Notes: generated by a model not told the origin, from the sequence alone. DNA of 64,000 bases from Ehretia macrophylla (GCA_037974665.1 CM075775.1:29951732-30015731), one strand, 5' to 3'; shown: positions 34,301 through 46,491, numbered from the stretch's first letter. A program made the numbers and translations.

Positions 34301-36599
34301 CGAACTCCAAATGAGGTGAGGTTTTTTTTCTAGATTTAAATCACTCATTAAGATTTAATTTGACATTTTGTTCACTGAAATTGGAGATTGTTTGCTTGTC
34401 TAAATGAATGTGGGATAATAGACCATTGCAGTGAGGTTTTTGTTTGGTGATATGCTTATAATCATGTGAGACCTTACTTGAGGTATTGAATGCTTGAAAT
34501 TGTGGCACTCTGATGTTGTGTGGACTGTTGTAGCTGGTTGAGGTTGCTTAATTTGATTGATGTATAACTTGGGATCGTTAATTGATTAATGGTTTACTTA
34601 ACCGCATGTTTAAACACGGAATTGAGGCCCTAATGCTATTGACTTTTTGCTAAGAGATGATCTTATAGTTAAACGTGTTAAATTGTGTGGTTAATAGGCT
34701 GCCCGTAGTTGTCCTTATAGCTCGGAATGTGATTCCCGGTGATTACATGTTGATAAGTAGACTTTTCTTGCACCGGTCTCTTGTAAACGTCATTGCATGC
34801 TTGTATAATCTTATAACTTGATACGCGAACCCCAAAATAAGCTATATGACTTGATTTATATGTGTTACTCTGCTGCCTGTTTAATGTTCATATAACTCTA
34901 CATGTTTTACAAAGTAAAAATTAATGTTAAGCATGCCTCATTCGTTTACTTGGCAATGTGTGATCTTGAAATTGCTCGGAGGCAACCTACTTTGCTGTCC
35001 TCCTAATATGAATTGTTAAATGGTATAAATGTTCATTGTATACAAGGTTGCAACCTTTCATTGTGGCATGGTAGTGTTTCACGAACGCCGGGGGGTATAG
35101 GGCTTACCGGTGCTCCCGTGACTACCATGGTCCAATTTCCTCTCTCGCTTGGCATTCCACTATCGGAGAGTTAGGTCGTAAGATTACGGGGTACATCCGG
35201 AGTACACCCATGTGGAGTGATATGTGGATGATTTGAAGTCGGCCGCAACAATCGTTACCGAAAATGAATTGAGAGCAAGAGCTCACCGTATCCTTTTATT
35301 ATGTGAATAAGTACTCTGGCTTGGTTCCTAGAGGACCTCGGGGAGGAAAGATGGGTAAATGTGTTCGTTTACATTTATATTATATTATAAACTTACTTGT
35401 GTTATATGTCATGCTTTCAAAAAGGGTTTTTCGTAAGTTTAATCGGAAAAGAGTTTAAAAACGTATTTCTCGTTTTCCCTCACTGAGTTCATAAGGACTC
35501 ATCCTCTTTTATCATCACAGGTGAAGAAGATCAGGAACAGGTACCCGATGAGAACGTGCATGTTGATAACTCTTTGGAGTGATTGCTTGTCTTACGTGCC
35601 TTACTTGACTGTGGCTATTTTGTGAACGATATGTTTGTTTTGAAAACTATCTCTTATGTTGTTTGTCGTTGTTATTGTAAATGACTCCCGTTGTAATTTG
35701 GAGTCTAATTTTGGCTTGTACTAGCTATGACACGCTATCTTGTGGGTTGCTATTACTATTTTGATTTAGTAACTGCCATAGGCAACTCAATTACTAGGTA
35801 AAGAAATCAAATGTTATAATTCTATCTAATTCCACCTAGGTGCTTAATAGTATGCTAAAGATCAATAGGTACTTGTGTAACAGGAATTAACAAATAAACG
35901 AGACATAGTTATCATGCTAGGTTTGTTAATCAAATGAGACTTTCGAGATAACTAGTAAGCATATCGATTGGCATTAGATAGTAATCTTAGCTGGAATCGT
36001 ATCTAAGATTGAAAGTTTTGAGGCGTTTAGAAAATTAGGTCAAACTAAAGAGCCTAATTACAGCTGTTATGCTGTCGATTTTCTAAAAAACTTTTGGAGT
36101 TCTAGTCTGACGGATAAGCTTAACCTTCGTCAATCGGGTTTAGCTGTAATATATTGAGAATGATTAGTTCACGCCCTAGTCTGGCCTCTATAGGTCGGGT
36201 TGGGGACGTGACACGGTATCCCTTATGTCACCACGTCTTCTTCCTTGTAACTCCATTTTTATCGTTGAATCTTTAACTTCACTTCTTTGAGTTGACAAGT
36301 CTTTTTCTTTGGGTATTCATAGCTTGATTCCTCATGAGAGACTTCATTTTAAATGAAACAAGTTATAAGAATATCTTTTGGAATTTTAATATAGTTTCTG
36401 ATTTGGCTTTGACTTTGATCCAATATATTTGAAGCTAGCATTTGATCATTTTGAATGAGCAAGTTGATGTGGGCTTTGCTTGGGACATGATATTGATGAA
36501 TTTGAATAACTTACCCAAGATACAAATAAGAATGCTTAAATCATAATTAAGATGTTTTGTTATTATCAAAATAAAGATTATAAGATTTTCAGGCCAACA
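31310..36599 (-). repeat. 5' LTR of the Copia element, split by a solo LTR
   Basis: On the minus strand the LTR starts tgttggcctg at 36599 and ends aaggaccaaca at 31310. This is the TGTTGG...CCAACA pattern of several plant Copia lineages (SIRE-like possible). Excluding the nested 32634-36213 element leaves ~1.7 kb. It holds the Copia promoter region but no gene. The presumed target site right of it is ttatg (36600-36604); the partner at the left end of the element is not found. Confidence 0.78.
32629..36218 (+). mobile_element. 3.6-kb solo LTR nested in the Copia LTR (copy 2)
   Basis: The LTR body is 32634-36213, beginning tgtgaggcccgacctcg and ending ggttggggacgtgaca, flanked by aggta (32629-32633) and cggta (36214-36218). 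It is the inverted relative of 7921-11465: the ~250 bp start with many cgtgc repeats, the Tekay-like ctcccgtgac block (35105-35120) and the cctcactgagttcat block (35480-35500) all correspond. No coding capacity. Short open stretches (for example 33079-33387) are not conserved in the other copy. Confidence 0.88.
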
Positions 36600-36605
36600 T
36601 TATGT

Positions 36606-36698
36606 TTTTTAATTGAATGGTCAGGATTATTTTATAATTTAAGAATAAAATGGATGATTAGGATAAACAGTTAGGAAGTTAGAATGAAGCATAAGTTT
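36606..36698 (+). repeat. Dispersed ~95-bp repeat, copy 1 of 3
   Basis: The block starting ttttttaattgaatggtcag recurs inverted at ~37998-38095 and direct at ~38570-38670. Copies 1 and 2 may be the inverted ends of a 1.5-kb element (36606-38095). No transposase is seen between them, and 36699-37140 is plain AT-rich sequence. Confidence 0.6.
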
Positions 36699-37162
36699 AT
36701 TATTTTTATTTAATTTTAGTTAATTTAGAACATGCATTGAATCTAACTTTTTAAGTAAATCTAATTTAGTCCTATATTAAATTAAATTTTTCTCTCATTT
36801 AAAACGAGAATTATATTATTAGATCAAATGAGTAATAGCACAAATTATTTCTTAACTAGCAATCTCTATGTAGTTAATGATATCCTTGATTATGGTCTAA
36901 TTATCTTTTATCTTTTTAAACATTTTTTTTTATCATTGTGTTCTAATTTCTTTGAAACAATTTACTTCTTGTGCAAAAGTAAATTACTTATTGCAAGAAA
37001 AAAATTAACACACAAAACACACGAAAATATATCACTTACATTATAAATCTACACAGAAATAAATTACACATTGCAAATTGACTACATAAACATAATATTT
37101 AGAATAGAGTTTTGTGAATAAAATGTAACTCAACAGGTAATCAAAATATGTGTGTCCAGCAT

Positions 37163-37218
37163 TTGTAGTTTGTGTTTCGACAAAAAAGACAAAAAAAAAA
37201 TAAAAAAATTGTAGTTTG
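37163..37218 (+). mobile_element. Tiny L1-type insertion scar 6
   Basis: ttgtagtttg (37163-37172 and 37209-37218) flanks ttcgac followed by A-rich sequence; plus orientation, 10-bp perfect repeat. Confidence 0.5.
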
Positions 37219-37376
37219 AGTGCTGGTCCCATTATGTATACGAGGTATTGCCTGACTAATTTGACCAAGAAACAAGTTTTTCATTTTAAAAAAAAAAATT
37301 AGAAAGATAATAATGTTTAAAACAATTAAAAATAATAATAATGTCATCATAATTAAGCGTCCTTAAATAAAATATA

Positions 37377-37791
37377 AGGCAAATATCACAAATGGTCCCT
37401 ATTGTTTATAAATTTTTGACAAATAGTATTCATTGTTTTAAAGTCATGTAATTAATCTCCATTGTTTGTAAAAGTTTCACTAATAGTTCTTATTGTTTCA
37501 CAAGTTATTCAGTTAGTCCCTATTATTTATAAAAGTTTTTCTATTAGTCCTCATTGTTTGTAAAAGTCTCTTTATTAGTCCTTAATATTTGTAAATTTAT
37601 TTGCAAACATTAGAGACTAATGAAGAGACTTTTACAAATAATAAAAACTAAATGAATAACTTTAAAAATAATAAAAACTATTGATAAAACTTTTATAAAT
37701 AATAAAAACTAATTACATAATTTTTTAAACAATAAAAATTATTTATTCAAAATTTATAAATAATAGGACTATTTATCCAAAGTTATCCATT
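37377..37791. mobile_element. Foldback (MITE-like) element with internal ttagtcc repeats
   Basis: The left half consists of degenerate units ttagtccctattgtttataaaagt-like (each ~40 bp). The right half is their reverse complement, so the ~415-bp block folds into one long hairpin around 37590-37600. It is bordered by ~29-bp direct repeats (37348-37376 and 37792-37821). No coding. Confidence 0.7.
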
Positions 37792-37997
37792 CATAATTAG
37801 GCATCCCTTAAATAAAATATATATAATGAATCCACTTGCATCTGCAACAAGGTCACGACTCACGTGGGCCTAAGCATCTAAGGACCGACTTAGTTTTATT
37901 TACGTGAGGCTTCGACGTTAAGTAAATTCTAAGTGGTCAAATTGAACACTCAACTCCAACAGTGCTCTATTTCGGCTCTTCAGAATTCCCTCTTAAC

Positions 37998-38095
37998 TAA
38001 TGTTTAATTCTAACTTCTTAATTTTTTATTCCAATCATTCATTTTATTCTTAAATTATAAAATAATCCTGATCACCATTCAATTAAAAAATATAT
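37998..38095 (-). repeat. Dispersed ~95-bp repeat, copy 2 of 3 (inverted)
   Basis: The reverse complement of 36606-36698 with few differences. The stretch 37830-37997 between foldback and repeat has a cacgtg motif (37871-37876) but no gene. Confidence 0.6.
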
Positions 38096-38218
38096 TTAAC
38101 CCCAAAAAAAAAGTTTCTTCCTCATTTGAAACTAATGCCTAACGAAACCAAATTTCAAATAAAACCCATATGAAATCACATGAAGATACAAAGAAGTGCA
38201 ACAGAAACAACAAAATTC

Positions 38219-38497
38219 ATAGCATATGACAACTCAAATGGGTCTTTTTAATATTTGAAATTTTCATCAAAATCAAATGGGTATTTATAATATTTAAATT
38301 TTTTATCAAAATCAAATAGATCTTTTTTTATATTTGAAATTCTTATCAAAAGCCAATAGACTTTGTTTCATATTTGAAATATGTTTTCTTCTTAACTGAC
38401 TTCTTTATTGGGAAAAAAGAAAAAAAAAAAAAGAAGAAAAAACATAGCTAAGGCAGAGTTTGTGATTGTGTAAGGATGCAAAGAAGAGAAGCTAAAG
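38219..38497. repeat. 5' flank of aldolase relic B (copy of 2-281)
   Basis: Direct copy of 2-281. Downstream distance to the promoter relic at 41.6 kb becomes comparable to that in copy A once the inserted elements at 39191-40678 and 40682-41302 are discounted. This supports a tandem duplication of the whole aldolase locus. Confidence 0.8.
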
Positions 38498-38569
38498 TAA
38501 GAGACGTCTAATGTAGTGTGGGATAATAAAAGTGATAAGATAGGAAGGAAACCTATTTTTTGGGTGAAA

Positions 38570-38670
38570 TTATATTTTTTAATTAAATGGTCAAGATTGT
38601 TTTTGTAATTTAAAAATAAAAATAATGATTAGGATGAAAAATTAGAAAGTTAAAATAAAACATAAGTTAG
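38570..38670 (+). repeat. Dispersed ~95-bp repeat, copy 3 of 3
   Basis: Direct relative of 36606-36698 (starts ttttttaattaaatggtca), more diverged. 38671-39190 is non-coding AT-rich DNA with nothing else recognised. Confidence 0.55.
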
Positions 38671-39190
38671 GAGAGAATTTAAATCCAAAGTAGAAGACCG
38701 TATAACGTAACTAGTAAGACTCAGACTCTGTTTGGCCTAACTATAAAATTTTAATTTTTGAACTGTAGAACTTTTTGAATAGAGCTTTTATTAGAAGTAT
38801 TGTTAAATAAAAATCGTTAACTATTTGCCCTGTGTTAAACAACATTGAGCTTTTAAAAATTTTGGTGTAATATCGGAGTTTAAAAAATATGAGAGTATAT
38901 TTGAGAAAAAGAAAAATAAAAAATAACTTCCCGCATTATGTAAAACAGTTCACAAAAGTCGTTTTTGAAAAACTTCATTTTGGAGGTTCTTATTTTTTAG
39001 CTTTTTTTAGTTTTAGATTTTTCCTAAAAACACTTTTAAAAATAGGCCAAACAAATTAAGCTCTGTTTGACGTAGCTGTGAAATTTTAACCACATAACTT
39101 TGAGTGCTTGAGAAATTAAAGAGCAGTCGTAGCTCAAGACCTTCATTCTAGTAGTTGCAGATCATATGTACATGGATTTTTATCCTCTTT

Positions 39191-39824
39191 TAGGAATGAC
39201 AGCGGGTCGGTTAATTACGATTTTTGAAAAATAGAAACCGAAACCGATTAGCATAATCTAAACCTGAAATTCGACAAGTTTAAAAATTATTATTCAAAAT
39301 TGAAATCGGTAAATAATAAAAAAAACCCGCAGATAACCGAAACCGAATCCACTAACTTCAAAAAAAAAAATTAAAAATCACTCCAAAAGTAGTAAAAAAA
39401 TTAATACAAAAAACTGCAACATATTAATACAAAAAAAAAACTGACCAAAAACAATAAAAACTCAAAAAAAAAAATCAAAATGAAATAGAAAATTTGAAAA
39501 ATTGTGTAAATAGCTATAAAAATATCTAAATCTAAAGAAAATTAAACTTTAAATAAACATATATTCAAACCATAAACAAATCAACATTAAACACACACAC
39601 ACAGAGTATATATATATATATATGTAAATATATATATGTAAATATATATATGTATATATCATCTAGGGATGACAACGGATATCCATTTGATAAAAATCTT
39701 ATAATAAAAATCGATGGAGAATTCGTTAAGTTTTGAATTTTATAAGTGATAACCGATAGGTAAACCGATAAGCTATGATTTTTAACCTTAAAAAAAATCA
39801 AAACCCGAAATCCGATAATTAATT

Positions 39825-39876
<52 letters not shown>

Positions 39877-40219
39877 TCTCTTTTCTCTCTACTCAACTTT
39901 CTCTCACTAAAAAATAACACTAAAAAACAACACACTATTCCAACTCCAGTTTTCTCTCACTAACGTTTCTCTCTCTACTTTACTTTCTCAATCTTTCCAA
40001 TATCTTTCTCAGCTACACATACATTTGAAGCAGACGCCATTATCATGTAAGCTTCTATACAAATCTCTCTAGTATCTTCTACTAGATCAGTACGTTAGTG
40101 TATTTTTTTATATTTATTTTTCCCTATTTGTATGTGCATGAAATGATGTAGATTAGATACTTTGATGATATACATACATATAATATACATATATATATAT
40201 ATACATACATATAATATAC

Positions 40220-40251
<32 letters not shown>

Positions 40252-40678
40252 TTTTAATGTTGATTTGTTTATGGTTTGAATGTATGTTTATTTAAAGTTT
40301 AATTTTCTTTGGATATAGATATTTTTATAGCTATTTACACAATTTTTCAAATTTTATATTTCGGTTTGATTTTTTTTTTCCGGGTTTTTATTGTTTTTGG
40401 TCAGTTTTTTTTTTTTTTATATTAATATGTTGCAGTTTTTTGTATTAATTTTTTCACTATTTTTGGAGTTTTTTTTTATTTAAACTTATTTTTTTTGAAG
40501 TTAGCGGATTCGGTTTCGGTTATCCGCTTATTTTTTTTATTATTTGTTGGTTTCGATTTTAGATAATAATTTTTAAAATCGTCGGGTTTCGATTTCGATT
40601 TTAGGTTTAGGTTATGATAATCGATTTTGGTTTTAATTTTTTCAAAAATCGTAATTAATCGATCCGCTATCATTCTTA
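39191..40678. mobile_element. hAT-like foldback element
   Basis: Starts taggaatgacagcgggtcgg and ends with the inverted counterpart (gatccgctatcattctta). The two arms, about 400-480 bp each, are near-complementary through blocks such as ccgaaaccg/cggtttcgg and aaatcaacattaaa/tttaatgttgattt. The loop holds a second taggg-like start (39665), an (AT)n tract and CT-rich sequence. The TAGGGATGGCAAC-like terminus is shared with the element at 44936 and with plant hAT MITEs. No transposase. Confidence 0.65.
39826..39872. repeat. (AT)n microsatellite
   Basis: Uninterrupted AT dinucleotides in the loop of the foldback element. Other simple tracts in the same loop are tatatg runs (39607-39655) and TA/TG runs (40190-40250). 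Confidence 0.9.
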
Positions 40679-40679
40679 A

Positions 40680-41304
40680 TACTGTAAAACCTCTTTAAAT
40701 TAATAGCGTTGGAACTACCAAATTCTATTAATTTATTGATAAATTAATAACTATTAATTTATTAATAAATTAATAACTATTAATTTATAGAGATATTTTT
40801 AATTATTTTGGATTTATAGTAAACATATTATGATTATGATGTCTTTTTTTAAAAAGTAACTTGTATTTTTTCGGTCTAATTTGAAAAGATACGTAATCAG
40901 AATAGAAGAGAAATTTTAATTTAGTTGGATTATAACAAAGTTTCTATAATATCATATTCAAGTTCTTGTAAAATTACGATGAGAACTAATTTCTCTAATC
41001 TTGTATCCTAATCTTTGTTAGATTATCTCAATTTTTTATTTTTAAATAATTAAATATGATATTTAACTAGATTTGAAGTTCAACAAAAGATAGGCAACTC
41101 TTAATTCATATTTTAAAAAAACCTCAAAGTCAATTTATTATGTACTTTTTAGTTAATTATTAATTTATGAAATATTTGGGTCAATAAAATACAAATAAAT
41201 TTTTTTAAATGTATTATCTTATAATTTTATCCAATTTATCAACTTTTTATACTGGTTCCAAATCGGGACCGAACATTTTTATTAATTAAAAAGATTTTAT
41301 TGTA
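40680..41304. mobile_element. Pogo/Emigrant-like MITE, copy 1
   Basis: The element spans 40682-41302 between TA dinucleotides. It begins ctgtaaaacctctttaaatt and ends in the degenerate inverse (aattaaaaagattttattg), with internal aattaata repeats and the conserved ggtcccgatttgg patch. It is homologous, inverted, to 60228-60843. The termini match the CAGTARAACCTCTATAAATT ends of plant pogo-type (Emigrant/Lemi1) elements. Non-coding. Confidence 0.78.
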
Positions 41305-41639
41305 TTATCAAATTATCTAATCTACACCATTTCAAAGTATATACACCATTTCAAAGTATATATATCCTCCTTTTACATTAGTGAAGTGCTCTCTAAAGCA
41401 AACACGTCCCACCCATGTTTATTGAGAAACGCTAACACTAAACATACAAAGAACGAATTCAATAGTTAACTTTACCATACGTCATAATCTGAATAATTGA
41501 CACACGCACGCATAAAACGAAAAGAAAGTGATAACTCAGACTCGCATAACACCGAGCAATCGAACTTTTCTCGTGTACGAGGACAGGCTTCGTGCAATAT
41601 TAGTTTTTGCTCTTCTTTATTTGAGTGGGCCCCTGGGAA

Positions 41640-42010
41640 ACCTATAAAACCGGGTTCTTCCCTTTATTCTATTTGCACAAGTTTTCTTGCATTTTAGTTT
41701 ATTACCCCCACTTTCATGTATTCTCTTACAGATCTAGATTTGTAAATCTCGCTTTTATTGATTGCATGGTCCTCTCTCTCTCTCTCTCTCCCTGGAGAGC
41801 TTCTCTCTCTAGGAGAGTGTAGAGGCTTCCTGTGCTAGGGTCTACACGTGGCATCTTGGTGGACTACTAGAGTTTGTGTTGCTGTTTTGAGCTGTGTGTT
41901 TGGTCCACTTGGCTTGTTTGTTGTCAGGCTTGTACTTTTGCCTTTTCTTGAGCTAGAGAGAGGGTAGTTCTGTGATATGTGAGAAGTGAGTTAGCCGTGA
42001 TTATAGGTTT
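41640..42010 (+). pseudogene. Aldolase 5' region relic (copy B: promoter, leader, intron 1)
   Basis: Contains a TATA box (cctataaaac, 41641-41650), then sequence matching copy C from its leader into intron 1: ttgattgcatggtcctctctctc, the cctggagagcttctctctct stretch, and the gagtttgtgttgctgttttgagc block. The exon 1 ATG region is not conserved. A segment of ~240 bp of intron 1 is missing at a gactac direct repeat. No exon 2 or 3 follows, so B is a promoter/intron remnant. Confidence 0.75.
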
Positions 42011-43811
42011 TGGAATTCGACTCATGGTAGTAACATCTTTTTTTTTTTGTCAATTTTTAAACTATAAAATTATGTATTTATCATTATAATAAAATAATAA
42101 TTAATTTTTGGGTTTTAATTTTTTTTCAAATTTATAATCAAAATCTATTGGATTATCTATCAGATACCTATTATAAAAATTAAAATTTATCAATTTATCT
42201 GTCAATTTTTTTTATCAAGTTTTTATCGAGTGGAGCTAATATAGTTTGTTGTGTAGGGTAGCTATTTGAATGGGTAAACTGATGTTGTGTACTAAAATAA
42301 TAATTTAGATTTAATATTTAAGAACGGTCAGTTGCCTAACACTACCATCCTCACCACAAGTACTCATACAAGACCAAAGACAGAGATATTTGAGAGTTAA
42401 TGAGAGTTGCAATCTCAAAAAAAAAAAAAAAAACTCTTTTATAAAAAAATTTAAAAAATTTATGTCTTTTTAGTTAAAAGATTAGTTAGCTCCTATTAGA
42501 AAAAATATATATTTGTATAACTAAAATTTATGTGTTATACCTCTCACTAAAAGAAAATTTTAAATCCATTACGCTACAAGACCAAACAGTCTCTACCACC
42601 ATCGCCATTTTTACCACTCCACCCGATTCCACTACACCAGCGCTACTTATTGACAGCCGTGTCTAAGTTCACTAAGAACGTTTTTCTGGGGGCTGGGGAT
42701 TAAATGTTGATCCTTTTTGCATCTTTTGTCGACAAGGTATTGAGTCCAAAGAGCATCTTTATTTTGAGTGTAATTTCTTGAGATGGATACCCTAATAGAA
42801 GTTTTCATAATGGGTTAAAGAGTACATAAAAAGTGGGTCAGTTAAGACACTTTACGAACTATTGTTTTTTATAATAAATAATATAATAAAATATCAAACG
42901 TAAAGTATTATTTTTGATAATAAATAATATAATAATTTTTTTTTAAAATATTTAAATTTTTTAATGAGATAATAATTTAATATAATATTAAAGTTTAAAA
43001 AAATATTTTTATTTGTAAATTTTTCAAAGTCTCTTGCCTACTTGTGTCATGATATAATATTATTTTTTAAGTTAAAAATCTTTAGCCTTGTACGTGAATG
43101 CGAAAAAAAAAATTACTCCTATTTATAAAATACGTCAAACTCTCACTCTACTATTCCAAAAAAAGAAAGAAAATAATGATATGCCATAGATTACTAGCAG
43201 CAGCACATATATGTATAGATCACTGTCAACAGCACATTAAAAAAATTTTGACGAGGTATCAAATTTTATTTAAATAAAGGACTATATATGCTATCTTTTT
43301 AATTTTTTTAAAACTTATTTACGTTTTACATTAAAAAGAGTTTTTGTTGTATGTGCATGACTATTTGAAGCAATGACTGATTTTGATTGTAATTCGAAAG
43401 CTTGAGAAAGTAGGTGGAGAGAGAATTACGGTGAAAAAAATTTGGTGAGAAAGAGATTAAGAGAGATAGTAAATTAATTTTATTTAATTTTGAATTAGAG
43501 GTTCATATATTTTTTTACTAAATAAATAATTAACATTTTTTCTTAATAATATTATCATATAAATAGTATTATTAGGAGATTGAAAACCCTAACACGCAAG
43601 TGGAATAATGTTTCACACGGAATCTTCAGCTGATCCTTTCTCGTTGTTTACGAGGATGTTATGTACGTGATTAAAGGAAACCCTTTACGTCATTAAAGGA
43701 AACCCTTTCCCTTTTAAAACTCTATGAGGCCAACAAATCAGAGGGAGAGGTGTACTTGCATGAATAATGACGGAAGGAATCAAACTCGACATTACCTTTT
43801 CCTGTTATTGC
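42011..43811. other. AT-rich intergenic region
   Basis: No gene or element with defined ends. Contains poly(A) tracts (42418-42434), long AT-rich runs and a ~22-bp local duplication (attaaaggaaaccctttacg, 43670-43710). Some stretches resemble decayed hAT-like MITE interiors. Confidence 0.4.
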
Positions 43812-44212
43812 TTAGGCCAATTCTAATAATTTTTTTTTTTTTTTACATTTAAAAAATTTGAAACAATTTTTTTTTTTTTTTATAGATTTTCTATTTTAAT
43901 TTCACTCTAACAGTTTCCCTATTTTTAACTAATCTCATATTTTATAAAATTATTATTTTAATTTTACTCCAACAGTTCTCCTATATAAAAAATTCTTACT
44001 TCTATAATATTAAAAATTGTGAAGGATGGGATAAGGGGAGGAATTTAATCCCCCAATAATGAAAAATCTAAATTTTAAATCATTTATTCTTTAAAACATA
44101 AGAAATTATTTAGGATAGCTGTTAGAGCTATATAGCACTAATAACTCTCCCAAATTTGATAATTTTAGACATTTAAGAGAACTGTTGGAGCTCCCCTTAC
44201 GACTGATCTTTC
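43812..44212. repeat. Dispersed MITE-like repeat, copy 1 (partner 50040-50334)
   Basis: Shares, in the same order, the blocks actccaacagttctcctat, gatgggata, ttaatcccccaataat and gttggagctcccct with 50040-50334. The ends ggccaattcta and gttggagctcccct are typical of small plant MITEs. Non-coding. Confidence 0.65.
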
Positions 44213-44238
44213 CAGGCATTCTTTTCTGCTTTCTTTTT

Positions 44239-44310
44239 GTTCAACCTTTCCGGGCATTCTCATATGCTAGTGTTGTTCAACCTTTCCGGGCATTCTCATA
44301 TGCTGGTGTT
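44239..44310. repeat. 36-bp tandem duplication
   Basis: Two units of 36 bp, starting gttcaacctttccgggcatt at 44239 and 44275, differ at one position. A third, partial unit precedes at ~44210. The region to 44927 otherwise shows no gene. Confidence 0.85.
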
Positions 44311-44927
44311 GTGGAAAATTGTATGCTATCTTTCTAGGCCCCATTTTGCGAGTTCATTGCAAGTTGCTGCTTCATTTTTCTTTTCGTTCTTTGATCACTT
44401 GTGTGTAATAACTCGGGGCCAGAGGTCAGGGCGACTCAGGGGAAGTAGGCCCTCCCAAGCCTTCAACTTTTTTTTCAAAAGTTTATGCATTACTAAAAAA
44501 AAAAATTACGGCCCCCATTATTTTTAATTTCTGTCAACGTCTTTCCTTAATTGAACTTGATAATTTAATCTCTCAATATTAAATTTCGAATTTAGCCTCT
44601 ACAATAACCCTTTATGTAATCTCCAAATTACTCGATACCTTTCAATGCAAAAGTACGATAATTTCTAAATTACAGTGTCAAATATCATTTTAGAGCAGCT
44701 GAGCAAGAATAAGTACCAAAAGGGAACATATTCCTACAGCCAAAATGCAATTATTGACTTTTACAACTTTTACAATTTTTATGACATTCTATCCTACATC
44801 TCAATTTTATAAAATGTATGTGTTAAATTTGAAATGTCTTGGATGCGTGTACCTACTTTCAACATAAATTTAATTATTTTAGATCAATTAATTAAGTTTA
44901 ATATATTAATAAGTCAATAGTTGCCTT

Positions 44928-46022
44928 ATTAAAATTAGGGATGGCAACAGGTCAGTTATCCACAGTTTTTGACAAAACTGAAACCGAAACCTAAACCGTT
45001 TAGCAAATCGAAAACCGAAACCAAAACTGAAATCGACGGGTTTAAAAAATTCATATCCAAAACAGCAACCGACAAGTTTTTAAAAATCCGCAGAGAACTG
45101 AAACAGAAATCGATTATTTAAAAAAAATTAATTTAAATAGAAAAAAGGTCTAAATTTATGAAAAAAAAATATTAATTTAAATGTAAAAAAAAATCTAAAA
45201 AAATAATAAATCATAATCTATACATATTAAATAATAAAATTAAAGAAATATATATACTGAGAAATAAGAACTAAGATAAAACCTCAAACACCACATATAT
45301 TAGTTGTGAAATTTATATCTTAGATTACAAAATAACTAAACTACATCACACTGAGAAATGAGAACTAAGATAAAATCACTGATTTAAAACCCTTGTTTTA
45401 AAATCTAGTATTTTACTAGTATTCTAAAAAGCAACTAATTAAATAAAACTAATATAAATTTACTTTATTCACCAAATAAAAAGAATTAAAAAAATAACTC
45501 TAACCTACTACATAGCATACTTCTTGATTGTCTTGCGGCGAAGATTATCGGAGAGAGAAGCAGAGTGAGGTTGACAAGATAGGGGAAGGGAAGCAAGAGT
45601 CGATGAGGTCAGGAGAAGCAGGGAATTGAGATAGTGGAATACGGTTAAATGAAAGAGTGAGCTGTAACCAACAAAAAAAAAAAATAATAACATTAACATT
45701 TTTATTTTTTTATTAAATAAATACGAATTTACTAATATACCCTCAATAATAACAGACATACCCTCAATAATAAATAATAAATATATTATTTTAGTATATA
45801 TATATATATATATAATAAAATAATAAATTACTAATCAATTTTTGATTTTTAATTTTTTTTAATATCAAAAACTAAAATTTATTAATTTATCCATCAATTT
45901 TATTTTATAAAATCTAAAACCCAACAATTTTCTTATCAATTTTCATTATCAATTTTTTTATCAAACAATTATCCATTAATTTCAAACACATCAATTACCC
46001 CATTACCATTCCTAACTAAAAT
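44928..46022. mobile_element. hAT-like non-autonomous element with 8-bp TSD
   Basis: The element spans 44936-46014: it starts tagggatggcaacaggt and ends ccattaccattccta, an imperfect inverted pair. The flanking octamers attaaaat (44928-44935) and actaaaat (46015-46022) differ at one base; 8 bp is the hAT target size. The interior has ccgaaacc-rich subterminal repeats and no transposase. It is related to the foldback element at 39191. Confidence 0.72.
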
Positions 46023-46405
46023 GTCCTGATCTCATCCATAAGCACAACTTTCCGACAAAAAAAACACAACATATAATTTTTAATTTGCAGCTCTCCAAAC
46101 CAAGACGCTACGCGGCTTTGTAGCCACGAGGCAGCGCAACATAGTTTCTGCTCTTTATTTTTAACTAATTTAATCAAAAAAAATTTAATTTACTTCTTAT
46201 TATTTTTTAAAAAATTCTCATATTTAAAGACTAAATTAAATTATTTTAAAAATTAATAGTGATTAAATTAATTAACTTTAAATAATAAGAACCATTTCAA
46301 ATTATTTTTATAGATATTAAAAATTAATATAATTTTTTTAAAATATTAAAAATTAAATTAAAAATATATATATAAACAATAAATACTAATTTACCCTTCT
46401 CTCTC

Positions 46406-46414
46406 CTATAAAAC
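46406..46414 (+). promoter_or_regulatory. TATA box of aldolase-like copy C
   Basis: ctataaaac lies 78-86 bp upstream of the exon 1 ATG, giving a predicted leader of roughly 50 nt. The same cctataaaac element is present in relic B. The 46023-46405 region upstream is AT-rich with no other motif identified. Confidence 0.6.
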
Positions 46415-46491
46415 ATCCCCATTTTCCTTGTTGCATTTCCAGCAGTATATGATTTCTTCTATTTGTCGGGGAACTTCAGTAGATACCAGCC

